Shown here: piece by piece, positions 1 through 7,239 of the stretch
How the letters are laid out: each line of letters begins with the position of its first letter
Numbering within the stretch: the first letter of the stretch is position 1
Source of the DNA: DATGEO01 sp035310015
Lineage (GTDB): Bacteria > Chloroflexota > Dormibacteria > Dormibacterales > Dormibacteraceae
Assembly: GCA_035310015.1 (NCBI GenBank)
Contig: DATGEO010000116.1
Location: forward strand, 1 to 21,527
Length of the DNA stretch: 21,527 bases
Direction: 5' to 3'
The notes under the pieces: generated by a model
Database searches by the model: none
Told to the model about the DNA's origin: nothing
Seen by the model: the letters and a program-made list of their open reading frames with translations, nothing else
Program-made: the position numbers and the translations under genes

Positions 1-1
1 C

Positions 2-1357
2 CTGGCCGGCTACATCGTCGCCATGCCGCTGCTCGGCGCGTACTCCGATGCGCGCGGCAGAGCCGGCGTTTACGCCGCGTGCATGGCCGCCTTCGCGGCC
101 GGCTCGCTGATCACCGCCTCCGCGGGTCTCGTTCCGGTCCCCGGAATCGTGTGGCTCGTCGCCGGCCGCGTGCTCCAGGGACTCGGCGGGGGCGGGCTGG
201 TCCCCCTTACGCTCGCCCTCGCCGCCGATCTCTATACGGGTGCCAAGCGCACCTTCGCTCTGGGCTCGGTGGCGGGGCTGCAGGAGGCCGGCAGCGTCTT
301 TGGGCCGCTGTACGGAGCAGCACTCGCCGCGGCTGCGGCGGCCGCCGGAGGATGGCGCTTCGTCTTCATCTGCAACGTGCCTCTGGCGGGGATCTGCGCG
401 GCGGGCGTCATCGCCGGCCACCTGCGAGTGCGTGCCGCCCCCGTCGCGTCGACCGCCGTCATCGACTGGCGGAGCGCCCTGCTGCTCGGGGCCGGGCTGG
501 GCCTGCTCGTGCTTGCGCTGTATCCCGACGATCCCGCGAGCCGGGCGACTGGCAGGTTCTTCATCCCGGCGGGGCTCGCCAGTCTCGCGCTGCTGGCCGG
601 GTACGCATGGCGGCAGGTTCGACAGCTGGATCCGCTCATCCCCCGCGACCTGCTGCGCAGCGCCGGGTTCATCGGCTCGAGCGTCGCCAACCTGCTGGTC
701 GGCGCCGCGCTCATGGTCGCGCTCGTCGACGTGCCGATACTGGGCCGCCTCGTCTTCAACCTCGACGAGCTCCAGTCGGGCTTGCTGCTTTCGCGCTTCT
801 TGATTGGCGTACCGATCGGCGCACTCGTAGGTGGACTGCTCGCGGCGCGCCTCGGCTTTCGCCTGACCGCCGGCCTCGGCATGGCCATCGCCGCCCTCGC
901 CTTTCTGCAGATGTCCGGATGGCATGCCGAGGAGCTGAGCCTGCATGCGGGTCCGTTCCGCCAGGCCGACCTCGGACTCGCGGCCTGCGGCCTTGGCTTC
1001 GGCATCGTCATCGCGCCTCTCGCGGCGGCCGTGCTCAACCTCGCGGCGGCCGAGACTCACGGCCTGGCCTCCAGCCTGGTGGTGCTGGCGCGCACGGTCG
1101 GGATGCTCATCGGCCTTTCGGCCCTGACGGCGTTCGGTCTACACCGGTTTCACCAGATCCTCGGCTCGCCCCAGCTCAACGACCCGACGTTGAGGGAGCG
1201 CGTCGACCATCTCGCGCGGCTCGTGGCCGCGGCCTTCCTCCAGGAGTACCGCGAGATCTTCGGCATTGCGGCCGCTCTGTGCGTGCTCGCCGGGCTGGTC
1301 GCGCTGGCGACCCTCGGCCGGTCGCCTTATCGCTTGGCCGCCACCGCCAGCAAGTAA
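2..1357 (+). CDS. MFS drug/proton antiporter, DHA2 (EmrB/QacA) type, 5' end outside window
   Basis: This is the C-terminal part of a major facilitator exporter in the inner membrane, expected to expel small hydrophobic compounds using the proton gradient. The frame is open to the left edge: codons before the first ATG at 23 read LAGYIVAMPLLGAYSDARGR, which matches a membrane helix followed by the motif A loop of MFS proteins, so ATG 23 is internal. Other DHA2 hallmarks are RVLQGLGGGGLVP (motif B region), the motif C-like GSVFGPLYGAAL, and GGWRFVFICNVPLAG, the loop typical of 14-helix DHA2 members. About ten further hydrophobic segments follow. The 3' end overlaps the convergent methyltransferase gene by 31 bp. 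The family is clear, but the substrate cannot be told from sequence. Confidence 0.88.
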   Translation: MAGYIVAMPLLGAYSDARGRAGVYAACMAAFAAGSLITASAGLVPVPGIVWLVAGRVLQGLGGGGLVPLTLALAADLYTGAKRTFALGSVAGLQEAGSVFGPLYGAALAAAAAAAGGWRFVFICNVPLAGICAAGVIAGHLRVRAAPVASTAVIDWRSALLLGAGLGLLVLALYPDDPASRATGRFFIPAGLASLALLAGYAWRQVRQLDPLIPRDLLRSAGFIGSSVANLLVGAALMVALVDVPILGRLVFNLDELQSGLLLSRFLIGVPIGALVGGLLAARLGFRLTAGLGMAIAALAFLQMSGWHAEELSLHAGPFRQADLGLAACGLGFGIVIAPLAAAVLNLAAAETHGLASSLVVLARTVGMLIGLSALTAFGLHRFHQILGSPQLNDPTLRERVDHLARLVAAAFLQEYREIFGIAAALCVLAGLVALATLGRSPYRLAATASK

Positions 1358-2166
1358 GAGTGGTGATAGCGAAAGGCGTCGTCGGGGTCGCCAAGGCTGC
1401 CCATCGCGAGCTCGACCTCTTCCTCGAGCTCCGCTCGATACCTAGGGCCAAGTGACTTGATGAGGGTGTACGGCAGCGGTCCGGCCCCGGCCATCAGGTC
1501 GGTCCACTCCCTCGCGCTTCGCGCTCGACCACCTGTGACGAGCTCGGTCATCGCCGTCACCTCGAAGCCCGCCTCTGCCAGCAGCTGCGGCAGCACGTCC
1601 CGCTCCCCGAACCTCGACCTCTCGGAGCTGAACCGCGGAAGGCTCAGGTAGTGCCGCCGGGCCAGCGGCGCGAGGCCCTGAAAGAAGAGGTTCTGCGCCG
1701 GCGTGCTGAGGCTCCGCCGCAGCACGGAGAGCGCGATGCGCCCCTTCGGCTTCAGGACTCGGTGGGCTTCCTCGAGCGCGGCCATGGGGTCGGCGAAGTA
1801 GACCAGCGCCTCGCCCATCGTCACGAGGTCGAACGTCGACGGGCGGAAGACCAGCCTCTCGGCGGCCATGCCGACGAACTGGCTGTTGGGCAGCCTCCGC
1901 GCCCGGGCGATCGAAAGCATGCGTTCCGACAGGTCGATTCCGATCACCGTGCCCGGCTTCACGCGAGCCGCCACCAGGTGCGCGACCAGACCCGTCCCGG
2001 TGCCTACGTCCAGGACGGAGTGGCCGCGCTTCGGGGCGGTGATCTCGACCAGCCGGGTGGCGACGCGGGCGTGCAGCCCGCCCGCCCAGTCGTCGTAAGC
2101 AGGAGCGATCTGGTCGAAGAAGTCGACCAGGTGGTCGACCATCTCATCGGTTGCGTCCGGGTCCAT
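1327..2166 (-). CDS. Class I SAM-dependent methyltransferase (UbiE/Methyltransf_11 type)
   Basis: A probably soluble methyltransferase of about 279 residues using S-adenosylmethionine. Motif I is VLDVGTGTGLVA (residues about 51-62). It is followed by the acidic residue of motif II in VIGIDLSERML, DLVTMGEAL (motif IV region) and LKPKGRIALSVLRR (post-motif strand). I chose the ATG at 2166 because the conserved fold begins shortly after it. The frame stays open up to an ATG at 2301, but those extra 45 residues look like translated intergenic sequence. A GTG lies directly before the chosen ATG. It is divergent from the bactofilin gene and convergent with, and overlapping, the MFS gene. The methyl acceptor is unknown; ubiquinone/menaquinone-type and small-molecule acceptors are all possible. 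Confidence 0.85.
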   Translation of the reverse strand: MDPDATDEMVDHLVDFFDQIAPAYDDWAGGLHARVATRLVEITAPKRGHSVLDVGTGTGLVAHLVAARVKPGTVIGIDLSERMLSIARARRLPNSQFVGMAAERLVFRPSTFDLVTMGEALVYFADPMAALEEAHRVLKPKGRIALSVLRRSLSTPAQNLFFQGLAPLARRHYLSLPRFSSERSRFGERDVLPQLLAEAGFEVTAMTELVTGGRARSAREWTDLMAGAGPLPYTLIKSLGPRYRAELEEEVELAMGSLGDPDDAFRYHHSYLLAVAAKR

Positions 2167-2367
2167 CACTGCCGTGACGGCACCCCCGGCCAGGCGCGGA
2201 CGCTGACACTCGGACTGGTCATCACCTGGTGTCTGCCGCGCGGAGCACCCTGATAGGATGCTAGCTCGTCGCTCAAAACTGAACCCTCTAACGGCACGCA
2301 AGTACGTATTCGCAGCCGAGTTGAGCTAGAGATGGACACACCGACCGAGGTACTGGAGGAAGCGCAC
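2167..2367. promoter_or_regulatory. Divergent intergenic region (methyltransferase / bactofilin)
   Basis: A 201-bp gap between two divergent genes that must hold both promoters. I see no strong consensus pair. TAGGAT at 2254-2259 could be a plus-strand -10 box, but no clear -35 lies 16-18 nt upstream. A 9-bp palindrome-like CACCTGGTG sits at 2223-2231. Nothing here looks like a small RNA or coding sequence. Confidence 0.3.
2355..2360 (+). promoter_or_regulatory. Ribosome binding site of the bactofilin gene
   Basis: GGAGGA, 7 nt before the ATG at 2368. It decides the start: the alternative ATG at 2332 has no comparable site, and the twelve residues it would add are not part of the bactofilin core. 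Confidence 0.7.
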
Positions 2368-2745
2368 ATGGCCCAAGCTGAGAAGATCGCCAGCCCTTCG
2401 GGGACAGGCCCGAACGGAGGCACCAACGTCGTCACGCTCGGTCCGCGCGACAGCCTGCACGGGCGTCTCGAGATCCAGGGCGATCTCAAGGTCGCCGGCA
2501 CCGTCGAGGGCGAGCTGAAGGCGAGCGGCGACGTCGCCGTCGAGTCGACGGCCAACGTGCAGGCCACCATCGAAGGCGCGAACGTGAGCGTCCGCGGCCA
2601 GGTCAACGGCAACGTCACCGCGCGGCGGCGCCTGACCCTCGGGGGCTCAGGCCATCTCAACGGAGACGTGCGCGTCGGCAGGTTGACCGTCGAGGACGGC
2701 GCGACTCTCAACGGCAACGTCTCGATGACGACCGAGAAGTCCTGA
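2368..2745 (+). CDS. Bactofilin (polymer-forming cytoskeletal protein)
   Basis: A 125-residue protein of the bactofilin (DUF583) family. These proteins form nucleotide-independent filaments and act as scaffolds at the membrane for cell shape or envelope-enzyme placement. The Gly/Val-rich middle has the expected repeated beta-helix pattern. Successive rungs such as LHGRLEIQGDLKVAGTVEGE, VRGQVNGNVTARRRLTLGG and LNGDVRVGRLTVEDGATLNG place a small or turn residue every few positions. The N-terminal 25 residues (Gly, Ser and Thr rich) and the short C-terminal tail are disordered-looking, as is usual in the family. The start at 2368 is supported by a GGAGGA site. It is apparently monocistronic, with its 3' end facing the end of the long minus-strand gene run. 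Confidence 0.88.
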   Translation: MAQAEKIASPSGTGPNGGTNVVTLGPRDSLHGRLEIQGDLKVAGTVEGELKASGDVAVESTANVQATIEGANVSVRGQVNGNVTARRRLTLGGSGHLNGDVRVGRLTVEDGATLNGNVSMTTEKS

Positions 2746-2795
2746 CCGCAAACCGCTAGCCGCAGGCCCACCCGGGGCCTCATACAGATCGGCGT

Positions 2796-3197
2796 CTAGG
2801 CGCCCTTTCCTTCGGCGCGCTCGACCGCGGGCACGACGACCGTGTTGACGTAGCGCTCGACCGTGTCGAGCGCCGAGTGCACGATGCGCCACTCGAGCGC
2901 CTCCACCTGGGCTTCGGCCGCGTTCAGCCCGATCAGCCGGTCGCGCCAGAAGGCCGGGTCGACGTTGAGACCCGGGAGCAGCGGCGGCGCGGTCGATTGG
3001 GGCGGGCTCAGCGCATCCGACGGCACGTCCGGGACCGACGTGTCGGTGGGCGCGCTGGCCTCGGGCAGGGTCAGCGGTCCGACAGCGTCGTGGCGAGCGC
3101 CCGCCAGCACATGCAGCGTGAAGCCAAAAAGAACCGCGAGCACGCACATCTCGGCCAGCACCATCCAGAACAGCGGCTTCCTGAGCCATCGGCGCAT
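2796..3197 (-). CDS. Small single-pass membrane protein, unknown function
   Basis: A 133-residue protein that I do not recognise. Two Arg and one Lys among the first seven residues precede one hydrophobic helix (FWMVLAEMCVLAVLFGFTLH, about residues 10-29), suggesting an N-in anchor with the rest outside. Residues about 35-75 are Pro/Ser/Asp rich and probably disordered. Residues about 80-130 look helical and amphipathic (FWRDRLIGLNAAEAQVEALEWRIVHSALDTVERYV, read in two overlapping pieces of helix) and may form a small coiled coil. It is the last gene of the minus-strand run, 45 bp after the aminotransferase stop. There is no obvious ribosome binding site, so the start is tentative. Confidence 0.6.
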   Translation of the reverse strand: MRRWLRKPLFWMVLAEMCVLAVLFGFTLHVLAGARHDAVGPLTLPEASAPTDTSVPDVPSDALSPPQSTAPPLLPGLNVDPAFWRDRLIGLNAAEAQVEALEWRIVHSALDTVERYVNTVVVPAVERAEGKGA

Positions 3198-3242
3198 GCG
3201 TTCGACGGTAGGCCGCGCCGGGTCGAAAGAGAACCCTGGCTG

Positions 3243-4358
3243 TTAAGAGCTGCGCAGGGCCCGGAGCGCCTGCACCCCGCGCTCGATGGTGTCGATCTTC
3301 TTCGGGAAGCTGAAGCGAAGATGTCCACGGCCCAGCGAGGGGTCGTGATAGAAGCTCGAGCCCGGGACCGTGGCGACCGCCGCCCTCTCGATCAGGTGCC
3401 GTGCCATCGCTGTGTCGTCGTCGAACCCCAGGCCCCCGATGCCGGCCATGACGTAGTACGCGCCCGCCGGCGCGGCGGCCTCGAAGCCGCACTCGGCCAG
3501 CCCGGCGACGATCGCGTCGCGCCGTTCCATGTAGTCGGCGCGCAGCTCTACATAAAAGGACGCGGGCAGCTCGAGCGCCGCGGCCACGGCCACCTGCAGC
3601 GGATGAGCCGCGCCCACGGTCAGGAAGTCGTGCACCTTACGGATTCCCGAGGTCAGCGCGGGTGGGGCGATGAGCCAGCCCACCCGCCAGCCCGTCACCG
3701 AGAACGTCTTGCTCGCGCCGCTGATGGTGATCGTGCGCTCGGCCATGCCCGGCAGCGTGGCGAGGCTGATGTGCGCACCGTCGTACACGAGGTGCTCGTA
3801 GATCTCGTCGGTGATGGCGATCGCGTCGTGCTCGACGCAGAGCGAGGCGATCAGCTCGAGCTCAGCCTGCGAGTAGACCTTGCCCGTGGGGTTGTGCGGC
3901 GTGTTGACGACGACCGCGCGCGTGTGTGAGTTGAAAGCGCGGCGAAGCTCGTCCGCGTCGAACGACCACGAGGGCGCATGCAGCGCCACGTAACGCGGAA
4001 CCGCTCCGCTCAGGATGCAGTCAGGCCCGTAGTTCTCGTAGAAAGGCTCGAAGACGACCACCTCATCGCCGGGATCGACGGCGGCGAGCATGGCCGCGAT
4101 CATGGCTTCGGTCGCGCCGCAGGAGACGGTCACCTCGCGCTCGGGGTCGACGGTTCTTCCCCACGCCGCGGACTGCTTGCGCGCGATCGCCTGGCGCAGG
4201 GCGGCGACGCCCCACGTCGTCGCGTACTGGTTGTGACCGTCGCGCAGCGCCCGCGCCGCCGCCTCGACGATCCGCGGGTCGGTTTCGAAGTCGGGGAAAC
4301 CCTGCGCGAAGTTGATCGCGCGCTCGGGGCCGTTGAGCTCGAGGTTGAGGCGCGTCAT
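3243..4358 (-). CDS. PLP-dependent aminotransferase, class I/II
   Basis: A cytosolic fold-type I aminotransferase of at least 371 residues. PLP-binding features visible are HNPTGK (Asn156), ITDEIYEHL (Asp184, Tyr187) and the Schiff-base lysine in SGASKTFSVTGWRVGW (Lys217). The INFAQGFPDF start and the overall pattern resemble the kynurenine/methionine and aspartate-like aminotransferase subgroup. The substrate is not decidable. Only the first ATG gives the start at 4358. Codons upstream in the same frame encode LKAQSFTESVIREM, which matches the conserved N-terminal helix of this subgroup, yet there is no ATG, GTG or TTG there. A CTG at 4397, or a CTG at 4427 preceded by GGAG, are candidates. 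The gene follows the CBS gene and precedes a small membrane protein gene. Confidence 0.9.
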   Translation of the reverse strand: MTRLNLELNGPERAINFAQGFPDFETDPRIVEAAARALRDGHNQYATTWGVAALRQAIARKQSAAWGRTVDPEREVTVSCGATEAMIAAMLAAVDPGDEVVVFEPFYENYGPDCILSGAVPRYVALHAPSWSFDADELRRAFNSHTRAVVVNTPHNPTGKVYSQAELELIASLCVEHDAIAITDEIYEHLVYDGAHISLATLPGMAERTITISGASKTFSVTGWRVGWLIAPPALTSGIRKVHDFLTVGAAHPLQVAVAAALELPASFYVELRADYMERRDAIVAGLAECGFEAAAPAGAYYVMAGIGGLGFDDDTAMARHLIERAAVATVPGSSFYHDPSLGRGHLRFSFPKKIDTIERGVQALRALRSS

Positions 4359-4416
4359 CTCGCGGATGACGGACTCGGTGAAGCTCTGGGCCTTCAGTGA
4401 GAGCCGAACCGAGAGG

Positions 4417-4884
4417 TCAGTGTCCAGGATCCGCGCGCTCCAGGTGGATGTCCGTGCTCGAGCACGAGAAGCAGCGCTCCGGCCGCTCCAGCCCCCGCTC
4501 CCACCGCCCGCACACGGCGCACGTCCAGCGCGTTTTGGCGAAGAAGTCGAGCACGTCGGAGCGGCTCAGGAGGCCGACCATCTTGCCCCTCTTGATGACG
4601 GGCACGCGGCGGATGCGCTCGCCCGCGAGCAGCCGCGCCGCCTCGTCGATACCGGTGTCCTCGGTGACCGAGATGACGTGCGGGCTCATGATGTCGCGCG
4701 CCAGCTTGCCCTTCTTCGTGAAGACGTCGACCTCGGAGACGATGCCGACCACCATCCCGTCGGCGGCCACGACCGGCGCGCCGGTGATGCGCTTGGAGTT
4801 GAGCGTCTGGGCGACCTCCTCGACCGGCGTGTCCTCGCGGAAGGTGATCACGTTTCGCGTCATCACCTCTTTGACCGGGATCAT
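4417..4884 (-). CDS. CBS-domain pair protein with C-terminal zinc ribbon
   Basis: A 155-residue protein with two tandem CBS motifs (about residues 1-58 and 62-118), a Bateman module that usually binds AMP, ATP or SAM as an energy sensor. Typical signatures are VMTRNVITFREDTPVEEV, ITGAPVVAADGMVVGIVSEVD, IMSPHVISVTEDT and IRRVPVIKRGKMVGLLSRSD. The remaining tail holds Cys122-x2-Cys125 and Cys138-x2-Cys141 (CAVC, CFSC), which should form a small zinc ribbon. Its ATG overlaps the dehydratase stop as ATGA, so the two are likely translationally coupled. A regulatory role toward a neighbouring enzyme is possible but is inference. Confidence 0.9.
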   Translation of the reverse strand: MIPVKEVMTRNVITFREDTPVEEVAQTLNSKRITGAPVVAADGMVVGIVSEVDVFTKKGKLARDIMSPHVISVTEDTGIDEAARLLAGERIRRVPVIKRGKMVGLLSRSDVLDFFAKTRWTCAVCGRWERGLERPERCFSCSSTDIHLERADPGH

Positions 4885-5840
4885 GGGGTGCCGAGGAGTT
4901 TACCGACCGTCTGGAAGTTCGCGTTGCCGCCGCTGAGGACAAGACCTGTTCGGCCCGGCGGCAGCTTGCCGGCGAGGTACGCCGCGAGCGGAAGGGCGCC
5001 GGTCGGCTCGAGCGCCAGCCGGAGCCGCGTCCAGGCGACGCGCACGCCTTCCGCGATCTCCGCCTCGGTGACGGTGACAATCGCGTCGACGAGGCGGTTC
5101 TCGACCATGACCTCGAAGTTGCGCCGGCCGATCGCGGTGGTGCGCACGCCGTCGGCGAGCGTCTGCGGCGACGAGGCCAGCGTCTGGATCGAACCCGATT
5201 GGAGCGTGCGGTAGGCGTCGTCCGCCGCCTCGGGCTCGACGCCGATGACCTCGATCGAGGGGTTGTGGCTGCGAGCGGAGATCGCCGTGCCGCAAAGCAG
5301 GCCGGCGCCGCCCACCGGCGTGGCGACGACCTCCAGGTCCGGCGCGTCCTCGAGCAGCTCGCGCGCGGCCGTGCCCTGGCCGTGGATGACGGCCCAGTCG
5401 TCGAACGGGTGGACGAGGGTGAAACCGCGGTCGGCCATGACCTCCTGCAGCCGCTCCTCGCGGTTGGCGAACGTGATGCCTTCCTGGATGACCTCCGCGC
5501 CGAGCGCGCGAGTGGCCGCGACCTTTGCCGGGTTCGCGTCCTCGGGGATGAGGATCAGCGCCGGCACGCCGACCGTGCGCGCCGCCAGCGCCACGGCCTG
5601 CGCATGGTTGCCCGAGCTCACGGCGATGACGCCGCGCGGCCGCTCGCGCTCCATCAGCGAGAGCACCGCGTTGAAAGCTCCGCGCGGCTTGAACGAGCCG
5701 GTCACCTGGAAGCTTTCCGGCTTGAGCCGGAGCGATCGATCCAACTCGGTGGTGAGCACAGGCGTGCGCCGGACGTAAGGCTTGATGCGCTGCGCCGCCG
5801 ACTCGACTTCCGCGGCGTGCGCGTCCAGGAATGCCGTCAC
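4881..5840 (-). CDS. Threonine/serine dehydratase-like PLP enzyme (fold type II)
   Basis: A 319-residue cytosolic PLP enzyme. GSFKPRGAFNAV carries the Schiff-base Lys51, SSGNHAQAVALAA is the substrate-carboxylate loop, TPVGGAGLLCG binds the PLP phosphate, and LSGGN lies near the C-terminus. It is expected to deaminate threonine or serine to 2-oxobutyrate or pyruvate. There is no C-terminal ACT-like regulatory domain, so it is of the short catabolic or racemase-like class; serine racemase and hydroxyaspartate dehydratase are alternatives. The start is a GTG that overlaps the EamA stop as GTGA. The ATGA overlap with the CBS gene downstream ties the two. I leave the symbol empty because ilvA, tdcB and racemases cannot be separated by eye. 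Confidence 0.88.
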   Translation of the reverse strand: MTAFLDAHAAEVESAAQRIKPYVRRTPVLTTELDRSLRLKPESFQVTGSFKPRGAFNAVLSLMERERPRGVIAVSSGNHAQAVALAARTVGVPALILIPEDANPAKVAATRALGAEVIQEGITFANREERLQEVMADRGFTLVHPFDDWAVIHGQGTAARELLEDAPDLEVVATPVGGAGLLCGTAISARSHNPSIEVIGVEPEAADDAYRTLQSGSIQTLASSPQTLADGVRTTAIGRRNFEVMVENRLVDAIVTVTEAEIAEGVRVAWTRLRLALEPTGALPLAAYLAGKLPPGRTGLVLSGGNANFQTVGKLLGTP

Positions 5841-6769
5841 ACGCCGGCCGTTTCCTTTTCGCGCACGGGCTCGCCGGCGCGTGCTCGCGCGCGGCGGTTG
5901 GCGAGCACGATGCCCGTCAGCGTGACGGCCATGCCGGCGACCGTCACGAGCGTCAGCGACTCCCTCAGCAGGATCACGCCCCAGAACACCGCGGTGATGG
6001 GCACCATGAATGTCACGCCGGTGGCGCGCACCGGCCCAAGCGTGTGCATCGTGTAGTAGTAGAGCAGGTACGCAACCCCGCTTCCGCCGACGCCAAGCGC
6101 GAGGACCGCGCCCAGCGAAAGGAGAGCGAGGTGAACGTGAGGAAGCGCCGGCGCGGCCAGCGGCAGCGCCAGGACCGCGGTCACCGCCAGCTGGCCGATG
6201 CTCTGCTCGTAAACGTTCATGCCGCGCATCTTCAAGCGCACGAACAACGCCGCCACCGCGTACGAGATCGAGGCGAGCACGACCGCGAGCGCGCCGAATA
6301 CGTCACCCGACAGGCCGTGCGCGGTGAGGTCGGGGATGACCAGGATGACGACCCCGGCGATGCCGACGAGCACGCCCGCGTAGTTCAGAGGGGTCGGCCG
6401 CTCCTTCGGGATGACCCAGAAGATGAAGATCGCGGCCCACAAGGTGGTGGTCGAGTTGAGGATGCTGGCAAGGCCGCTCGAGACGTGCTCCTCGCCCCAC
6501 GCGATCAGGCTCCACGGCAGCAGCGCGTTGAAGACCGCCATGAACGCGTAGAGCCCGATCCGCGAGCGCAGGCCGGTGAACAGCGGCCGCCCGGTGACGG
6601 CCATGATCACCGCCAGCGCGATCGCGCCGGACGCCGACCGCCCGAGCACGATCACGGTCGGGCCCATGTCCCGCAGCGCGAGCTTGATGAACAGGAACGA
6701 GCCGCCCCAGATCAGCCCGAGGGCGACGAAGGCGACGTAAGGGAGAAGCCGTCTGTTTCTTTCAGACAC
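5837..6769 (-). CDS. EamA/DMT-family transporter
   Basis: An inner-membrane drug/metabolite transporter of about 310 residues with ten predicted helices in two EamA repeats. The repeats begin with LLPYVAFVALGLIWGGSFLF and, in the second half, DVFGALAVVLASISYAVAAL. WGEEHVSSGLASILNSTTTL and the terminal GVILLRESLTLVTVAGM are typical of the family, many of which export amino acids or their derivatives. I chose the GTG at 6769, which overlaps the dtd stop by 8 nt. An ATG at 6847 would add 26 hydrophilic Arg/Ser-rich residues encoded across dtd and is unlikely. The position between dtd and an amino-acid dehydratase fits amino-acid export, but the substrate is inference. Confidence 0.87.
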   Translation of the reverse strand: MSERNRRLLPYVAFVALGLIWGGSFLFIKLALRDMGPTVIVLGRSASGAIALAVIMAVTGRPLFTGLRSRIGLYAFMAVFNALLPWSLIAWGEEHVSSGLASILNSTTTLWAAIFIFWVIPKERPTPLNYAGVLVGIAGVVILVIPDLTAHGLSGDVFGALAVVLASISYAVAALFVRLKMRGMNVYEQSIGQLAVTAVLALPLAAPALPHVHLALLSLGAVLALGVGGSGVAYLLYYYTMHTLGPVRATGVTFMVPITAVFWGVILLRESLTLVTVAGMAVTLTGIVLANRRARARAGEPVREKETAGV

Positions 6770-7229
6770 GCGTCGGCCACTCGTCCGAGGAAAGCACGAG
6801 CGTGACGGGGCCCTCGTTCTCGATGCCCACTCGCATGACAGCTCCAAAGCTACCGGTGCGGGTCTCTATTCCGCGCTCACGGAAGCGCCCCACGAACGCC
6901 TCGTACAGCTCTTCCGCGCGCCTCGGATCGCCGGCGCCCAGCAGGCTCGGGCGGCGGCCGCGGCTCATGTCGGCGAAGAGCGTGAACTGGGAGACGATGA
7001 GCGCCGCGCCGCCCACGTCCGTGAGGCTGAGGTTCATGCGGCCCGCCTCGTCGGCGAACACGCGCAGGTCGATGAGCTTGTCCGCCATCCGCCGCACGAT
7101 CGTTTCGTCGTCATAGGGTGCCGCACCCACCAACAACACGAGGCCGCGGGCGATGGTTGCAGCGTGCTCCGCCCCGTCCTCGTCCCAGCTGACCGAGCCC
7201 CTGGAGACCCTCTGCGCGACGATCCTCAC
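6762..7229 (-). CDS. dtd: D-aminoacyl-tRNA deacylase
   Basis: A 155-residue editing enzyme that hydrolyses D-amino acids (and glycine mischarged on tRNA-Ala) from tRNA. The N-terminus MRIVAQRVSRGSV is the family's conserved first strand. The two active-site signatures are present: SQFTLFAD, and NEGPVTLVL corresponding to the NxGPVT motif that holds the cross-subunit Gly-cisPro. Length is normal for Dtd. The start codon is GTG, 10 nt after the accDA stop, with no strong Shine-Dalgarno visible, so expression may depend on read-through from the upstream genes. Confidence 0.95.
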   Translation of the reverse strand: MRIVAQRVSRGSVSWDEDGAEHAATIARGLVLLVGAAPYDDETIVRRMADKLIDLRVFADEAGRMNLSLTDVGGAALIVSQFTLFADMSRGRRPSLLGAGDPRRAEELYEAFVGRFRERGIETRTGSFGAVMRVGIENEGPVTLVLSSDEWPTRV

Positions 7230-7239
7230 GAGCGTCGGA

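Noticed and set aside
2167..2301. 45-residue N-terminal extension of the methyltransferase
   Set aside because: The extra residues show no family similarity, and they would fill most of the divergent promoter region.
2764..2780. Hairpin AGGCCC-N5-GGGCCT between the convergent bactofilin and membrane protein genes
   Set aside because: The stem has only 6 bp and no T-tract follows on either strand, so I do not call it an intrinsic terminator, though its position would suit one.
6770..6847. 26-residue N-terminal extension of the EamA transporter
   Set aside because: It is encoded entirely over the 3' end of dtd in another frame and is hydrophilic; the GTG at 6769 begins just before the first membrane helix.
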